64,000 nucleotides of DNA. Source: Benincasa hispida (Eukaryota > Streptophyta > Magnoliopsida > Cucurbitales > Cucurbitaceae). Position 1 is the first letter of the stretch, and every line of letters starts with the position of its first letter. A program made the translations under genes and the position numbers. The notes beneath the pieces are model-generated. The model saw only the letters and a list, made by a program, of their open reading frames with translations, had not been told where the DNA came from and did not search any database. The stretch spans positions 11,359,392-11,423,391 of the forward strand of contig NC_052359.1 of the NCBI RefSeq assembly GCF_009727055.1, in the 5' to 3' direction. Positions 59,090 to 64,000 of this stretch are shown here, piece by piece.

Positions 59090-59560
59090 AAGTTTTGCGC
59101 GATCATGTAGTATTTACTAAACGATCGTTTAACATAGGGGTAAAGCGTTTTCTCTATCGTGTAGCGTTGGTTGCTTGATCGCGTGGATGCTGGAGGTAAA
59201 CGATCACGTAGAGCATTTGATGCTCATCGTTTAATAAAAGGCGTGCGCACTAAACGATCGTGTAGTTAGCATGCCTCATCGCATAGTCACTGACTACACG
59301 ATCATGCGGTATACGATAACTCGTGCTTGCTCAGCGATCGTTTAGACGATTGTGCTTCACCACATCGTTGTCATTTAGTCGATCACTTAAGGCTTGCGTT
59401 GCACATTACATGCTGCACAATTGCATGCCTTCATACTTCATCACATAGTAAAAGGTACACGATCGTTGCTAAATGATCATTTAAGCTTATAAAGCATTGG
59501 TAAACGATTGAGTAAAGTGTTTATTCTTTCGTGTAGGCGATCACAAGGATTTGGTACAAG
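59090..59560. repeat. Array of ACGATCGT-type motifs in copia-C leader
   Basis: Many degenerate copies of CTA(A/C)ACGATCGT(G/T)TAG in both orientations. Examples are 'ctaaacgatcgtttaac' near 59118, 'ctaaacgatcgtgtag' near 59250, 'ctacacgatcatgcgg' near 59293 and 'tacacgatcgttgctaaatg' near 59457. It is the same motif as in the gypsy LTR at 9240-9720. Confidence 0.75.
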
Positions 59561-59842
59561 ATCAAGGAGACATGTTTCTTTGGCCGGACGGTTCAAGACC
59601 CGGTCGCCTATTTGAACCGGAGACTTTTTGCTATTTGTAATAGTTAGCTTTGGTTTTGAGGATTTGAGGTTAATTATCCCGATTCATCAACTTTTATTTA
59701 ATGTACATGTGATGTATGCTGGTTTATATAATATAGTGTATGACATATAGAATTGAAACCCACCTTAGGTTATGCAATTATTCATGATTCATATATTATA
59801 AGTGTTATAATATAGCTTTTGGCATGATGAAATTACAGGAGA

Positions 59843-59862
59843 GCATGCGCATGCGCATGCAT
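59843..59862. repeat. Alternating purine-pyrimidine palindrome
   Basis: GCATGCGCATGCGCATGCAT alternates purine and pyrimidine over 20 bases, and its first 18 bases are a perfect palindrome. Such tracts can adopt Z-DNA or cruciform structure. It lies in the copia-C leader, and no function can be inferred. Confidence 0.8.
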
Positions 59863-60396
59863 CATGAAATATAAAAGTTATATTTATGCATGCAATAAGC
59901 ATATTCATGCATCATCTTTCTATTATAAGAATTATAGTATAAGAGTGAATGGAAGCATGTTTGCTTGGTTCATTGCTTGGTTGTATAAGTGTTACATAAA
60001 AGTAGCAATGAATGAACAAAGCATAGAGCATGACACTTAGGCTTGTTTGTAAATGTTATGAATGCCTTGTATGTGTTTGCTCCGCGTTGTGGATGGTTTT
60101 GGTTGTTTCTGTTATAAGCGTTATAATGGAAATTAGAACTAAAATCGATAAGAAAGAGTTGCATACGAACTTAGGCGAACTCATGTTTTAAAAGGGTTTT
60201 AAAATTGGATTGAGATAGACCTAAGTTCAAGGTTGTAATGCGATTAGATACCTAAGTTTAATATTTTAAATCGGTTTAATAAGATTAAATTGATTGGTAT
60301 AAAAGATTAAAATTGTATTAAATCTATCTATAAGAGACCTTTTCTCTAAGACGGGTTCTGCCTCGGCTGGGGTACTTAAGCTGATAGAAACGAAAC

Positions 60397-60434
60397 CTGT
60401 CTCTTATACACATCTAGATGTGTATAAGAGACAG
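60397..60434. other. Nextera mate-pair junction adapter (assembly artefact), second copy
   Basis: The same 38-bp head-to-head Tn5 mosaic-end sequence as at 18252, perfect. It joins unrelated sequence on its left to a 51-bp copied fragment on its right. Confidence 0.97.
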
Positions 60435-60485
60435 GTATGTGTTTGCTCCGCGTTGTGGATGGTTTTGGTTGTTTCTGTTATAAGC
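60435..60485. other. Displaced 51-bp duplicate of 60069-60119
   Basis: This fragment is identical to 60069-60119 and lies exactly between two adapter sequences. It is best explained as mate-pair read sequence wrongly built into the contig. Confidence 0.93.
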
Positions 60486-60523
60486 CTGTCTCTTATACAC
60501 ATCTAGATGTGTATAAGAGACAG
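60486..60523. other. Nextera mate-pair junction adapter (assembly artefact), third copy
   Basis: A perfect third copy of the 38-bp junction adapter. It is followed by 'tttttgcatgagtcaatatc', whose 'tcaatatcaaggtgaat' part recurs at 60699-60715. Confidence 0.97.
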
Positions 60524-61090
60524 GTTTTTGCATGAGTCAATATCAAGGTGAATGGAGAGAGTATTTATAGTAAGCGGGTGAAAGGTGTGTGTCAACACGT
60601 CCTACAATCTCCTTCATTGGTTCACACCGTGAGATCATTCTTGCACTCCCTTGTTGCGCTTTGGGAGCGTCCCCCTTCTGATGGGTTTTGTGCAGTTGGT
60701 CAATATCAAGGTGAATTCTAGAAATGGATAGGGTCACTTTAGTTTTTACCCCAATCGGATTTTTTTCCTTCAGATTGGCTGCTTGGGGTGGAACTCTAGG
60801 GCCTAAAATTATGGGTCACACTTATGCGAAATTGTTTATCGAGTTAATTTCTTGCCCAAATCAATGATGGCTAGTCGTTATAGGAGCAAAAGTTGTTCTA
60901 GTATTAATGGCTGGTTGAGAATGTCTCAATTTAGAGGAGGGATAAATTGACCACACTTTGATAGCTTTTGTCCTAAACCTTTGAAGTGTCATTGCGAAAC
61001 TAGATGTCACACGAGGTTCATTTCAGTTTTGCTAAACCGTATTGGATGTCGTTTGTTTTTCAATGAGTATTTGCTTAAAACCTAATGTAA

Positions 61091-61520
61091 GTCAATGTGT
61101 TTCTTTTTCAGCAACATGAATGTTTTTCTGTTAAATGCCTCTAGTTTGACCGATTATATATAGTGGAAAGAGTCTATTAAAACATATTTCGTGGTAAATG
61201 ATATCGAGTTTGTCATGGTTGAGAAGTATCCTCAAGTCTCGACCCTTGATGCACCACGAAATGTCGGAGGCGTGGATGAAGGCTAATTCATTGGCTCGAC
61301 TTCACATTTTGGCTAGTATACCTAATGCGTTGGCCAAAAGGGTTGAGAACATGGTCATTGCACGTGAGATCATGAACTCGTTGCAAGAATTGTTTGAACG
61401 TCAGTTCTCACTTTTCGAGCACAAAGGGATGGATGACAAAAAAATCAGTAGTGTCAATTCCCAAGTTAACCTCCAGTTAGAGAAAGCAAGTGTTGCTGAC
61501 TCTAATAAAGTTCATTGATG
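61091..61520 (+). pseudogene. Copia-C gag remnant
   Basis: Translation from about 61100 gives a copia gag-like start (MNVFLLNASSLTDYI) with an early stop. It then shifts frame into 61198-61518, where KANSLARLHILASIPNALAK, followed by a helical region with SLQELFERQF, matches the conserved capsid core of copia gags. A stop at 61516 and the frameshift break it. The zinc-knuckle region was not recognised. Confidence 0.75.
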
Positions 61521-62148
61521 AGAAGTGTTCTCTGAAATGAAACTGGGAGCTTATTTAGGTTTTCATATTGATCCCACTACTCTCCAAAAGAAGAGGAAGT
61601 CTAAAGACAGTCAATGTGATTTATTTGTCTTGGAGATGTGTTTGGTAGAGAATGATGATTTTGCCTGGATCCTTGATTCGGGTACTACTAACCACGTCAG
61701 TTCTTCCTACCAAGGATTTAATTCCTGGCAAACATTGCTATAGGGAGAGTTGACTCTTTGATTCGGTATTGGTGAGGTTGTTTCAGCCGTTGCTATAGGC
61801 AGGCTAAAGTTATTTTTGGACAAGAAACGTTATCTGTTACTGAATAATGTTTTTGTAGTTCCTCATATCAAGAGGAACTTAATCTCGGTTTCTTGTCTCG
61901 TTGAACAATGTTATACTGTCTCCTTTTCTGAGATTAAAGTGTTCATGTTCAAGAATGGTATGGAGATTGGTTTTGGTTCAATGGAAAATAACTTATATGT
62001 ACTAAGGCCATTAGTCATAAAAGCCTTGTTTAATACTGAAATGTTCAGTATGGCGACAACAGCTAAAAGACCAAAGGTTTCTCCTAAGGAAAACGCCCAT
62101 TTTTGGCATCTAAGGTTAGGTCACATCAACCTCAATAGGATTAAGTAG
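61521..62148 (+). pseudogene. Copia-C protease and gag-pre-integrase remnant
   Basis: In 61525-61743 the aspartic protease active site appears as ILDSGTTNHV (near 61668-61697). A stop at 61741 ends this frame. From 61816 the same region continues (LLNNVFVVPHIKRNLISVS) to the gag-pre-integrase motif FWHLRLGHINLNRIK, before a stop at 62146. The order is as expected for Ty1/copia. Confidence 0.82.
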
Positions 62149-62880
62149 TTGGTGAAATGTGAACTTCTAAAGAGTTTAGAAGAAAACTCCTTGCCTGTGT
62201 GTGAATCATGCCTTGAAGGCAAGATGACCAAACAACCTTTTACTGGAAAAGGTTACAGAGTCAAGAAAACCTTGGAGCTTATACATTCAAACATCTATGG
62301 TTCAATGAGTGTTAGGGGTTGGTATGAATATTTCATCTCTTTCTTAGATGATTATTCAAGGTATGAGTATCTATACCTAATGCAATGTAAGTCTAAAACT
62401 CTTGCCAAGTTCAAGGAGTATAAAGTTGAAGTCTAAAATTTGTTAGGTAAGAAGATAAAAACACTACGTCTGATTGTGGTGGAGAGTATATGGACCTTGA
62501 ATTCCAGAATTATATGATAGAACATGGAATCACTTCCCAACTTTCGACCCCAGGTACACCTCAGCAGAATGGTGTATCATAAAGGAGAAACAGAACCTTG
62601 TTAGACATGGTTCGGTCTATGATGAGTTATGCTCATCTTTCAGACTCGTTTTGGGGTTTTGCAGTAGAAACTGCATGTTACATTTTGAACAACGTTCCTT
62701 TGAAAAAGTGTTTCTTAAACACTTTTTGAGTTGTGAGAGGCCGTAAAGGTATTTACGCCACTTCAGGATTTAGGGATGTCCGACCCACGTGCTTGTGGCT
62801 AACCCAAAGATGTTGGAACCACGTTCGAAAGTTTGCCTCTTTATAGGCTACCCCAGGGAAACGAGGGATGGATAATTCTA
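62149..62880 (+). pseudogene. Copia-C integrase remnant
   Basis: Starts with the zinc-binding end (CESCLEGKMTKQPF) and the catalytic core beginning (LELIHSNIYGSMSVRGWYEY, then FLDDYSRYEYLYL). The expected first catalytic Asp in 'LIHSD' is Asn here. After a stop at 62434 it continues in shifted frames (IEHGITSQLSTPG, then SFWGFAVETA). It is non-functional. Confidence 0.8.
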
Positions 62881-64000
62881 TGATCCAGGTGAGAATAAAG
62901 TGTTTATGTTGATAAATGCTATATTCTTTGAAGAAGATCACATCAGGGATCATAAACCACGAAGTAAACTTGTTTTACATGAGATTTCTAGTGAGACTAC
63001 TGAGAGTTCAATAAAAGTTGTTGAACAGACTGACAGATCAACAAGAGTTGTTGATGTCAGTTCATCTAATCAACCATCTCAAGAGTTGAGACTGCTTCGA
63101 CGTAGTAGGAGGGTTGTGCACCCACCAGAATGCTACATGGGTTTGACTGAAGTCCAGAACATCATTTCTGATGATGGGGTCGAGGATCCATTGTCTTATA
63201 AGCAAGCAATGGAGAATGTTGACAAAGATGAATGGATTAAAGCCATGAACCAGGAAATGGAGTTTATGTACTTCAATAATGTCTGGGAACTTGTGGATCA
63301 GCCTGATGGGGTAAAACCCTACAGGGTGTAAGTGGATCTACAAGCAAAAACGAGGTGTAGATAGAAAGGTACAGACCTTTAAGGCTAGACTCATAGCAAA
63401 GGGTTATACCTAGGTCGAGGGAGTGGACTATGAGGAAACTTTCTCACCTGTTGTCATGTTGAAGTCTATCAGGATACTCCTGTTTATAGCCACATGTTTT
63501 TATTATGAGATATGGCAAATGGACGTCAAGACTGCCTTTCTTAATGATAATCTTGAGGAGACCATCTACATGGCTCAACCAGAGGGGTTCATTGTTCCAG
63601 ACCAAGAGCAAAGAGTTTCCAAGCTTAATAGGTCCATTTATGGGCTGAAACAAGCATCTAGATCGTGGAACATTAGATTTGATAGTGCGATCAAATCGTT
63701 TGCCTTTGATTAGAATATTGATGAGTCTTGTGTTTACAAGAAAATTATCAACAACTCAATAACTTTCCTGGTACTGTATGTGGATGATATCCTACTCATT
63801 AGGAATGATGTAGGTTTTCTGTCTAACAATAAAAAATGGCTAGCCGCCAAATTCCAAATGAAAAATTTGGGAGAGGCACAGTATGTTTTAGGAATCTAAA
63901 TCATTCGGGATCATAAGAGCAAGAGGTTAGTCTTGTCTCAGTAATCGTACATTGATCAAATGTTGATCAGGTACAAGATGTAGGATTCCAAAAGAAGTTA
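62881..64000 (+). pseudogene. Copia-C reverse transcriptase remnant, running off the window
   Basis: The linker (62900-63331) is followed by RT blocks: VEDPLSYKQAMENVDKDEW, then FSPVVMLKSIRILLFIA, WQMDVKTAFLNDNLEETIYM, RSIYGLKQASRSWNIRF and the catalytic YVDD (63777-63788). Stops occur at about 63412, 63711, 63897 and 63942. RNase H and the 3' LTR should lie beyond 64000. It matches copia-B domain by domain, so the two belong to one lineage. Confidence 0.88.

Larger units (their letters stand above)
58742..61090 (+). mobile_element. Copia-C leader region between PBS and gag
   Basis: About 2.3 kb of untranslated leader with no coding potential recognised. Positions 59090-59560 are packed with ACGATCGT-type motifs. 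At 59843-59862 there is a perfectly alternating GCATGCGCATGC tract. Two adapter artefacts lie at 60397 and 60486 with a displaced 51-bp fragment between them, so the local order is unreliable. Confidence 0.6.

Overview
The window is nuclear DNA from a dicot plant. The evidence is two intact multi-exon genes with plant introns and plant-specific identity (an ABCG26-type half transporter and the splicing factor CWC15), A/T-rich intergenic DNA, and layers of Ty1/copia and Ty3/gypsy LTR retrotransposons, LINE and SINE remnants and MITEs. The styles of the copia gag-pol, the gypsy LTRs and the 'cannot map onto seven nearby genes' MITE-type repeats look like those of Cucurbitaceae (melon, cucumber or a relative). 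That family assignment is inference from memory. Only two genes look functional; nothing in the window suggests bacterial, viral or organellar DNA. || Layout. 1-31.3 kb: a gene-poor, A/T-rich array of decayed repeat modules. Four blocks (here C, D, B and E) occur in the same order twice (about 4.86-15.08 kb and 15.75-28.4 kb), with parts of a third set at 1-4.86 kb, so the region is a degenerate tandem segmental duplication with a period of roughly 11-13 kb. Later insertions interrupt it: a gypsy-type LTR at 8892-11426 with a decayed target duplication, a 0.67-kb GC-rich insert at 15078-15747, a gypsy-type solo LTR at 17494-19750 with a perfect ATTAT duplication, and several fold-back MITEs (21-22.7 kb, 30.26-31.31 kb). 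|| 31.67-42.4 kb: the gene island. ABCG26 (plus strand, 9 coding exons, 687 aa) and CWC15 (minus strand, 7 coding exons, 229 aa) converge tail to tail with 213 bp between stop codons. ABCG26 intron 1 holds three tRNA-derived SINE-like remnants. CWC15 intron 1 (4.3 kb) holds a Harbinger-like MITE with TAA target duplications and LINE remnants. The genes are not functionally linked: ABCG26 orthologues act in tapetal export for pollen exine, whereas CWC15 is a general spliceosome protein. || 42.7-64 kb: a nest of retrotransposons. A rearranged gypsy element (RT, an LTR fragment, integrase remnants, PPT and 3' LTR) ends at 47727, directly against a truncated copia element (copia-A, 47728-50355). 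A minus-strand copia (copia-B, from 50356) lies inside the 3' LTR of copia-A. A plus-strand copia of the same lineage (copia-C, from 54969, running off the window) lies in the integrase region of copia-B. Another copia LTR (about 56089-57791) sits inside the 5' LTR of copia-C. All pol frames carry stops or frameshifts. || Assembly caution: three perfect 38-bp head-to-head Tn5 mosaic-end sequences (18252, 60397, 60486), identical to the Nextera mate-pair junction adapter, are embedded in the sequence, and one unresolved N lies at 16230. Joins at these sites should not be trusted.
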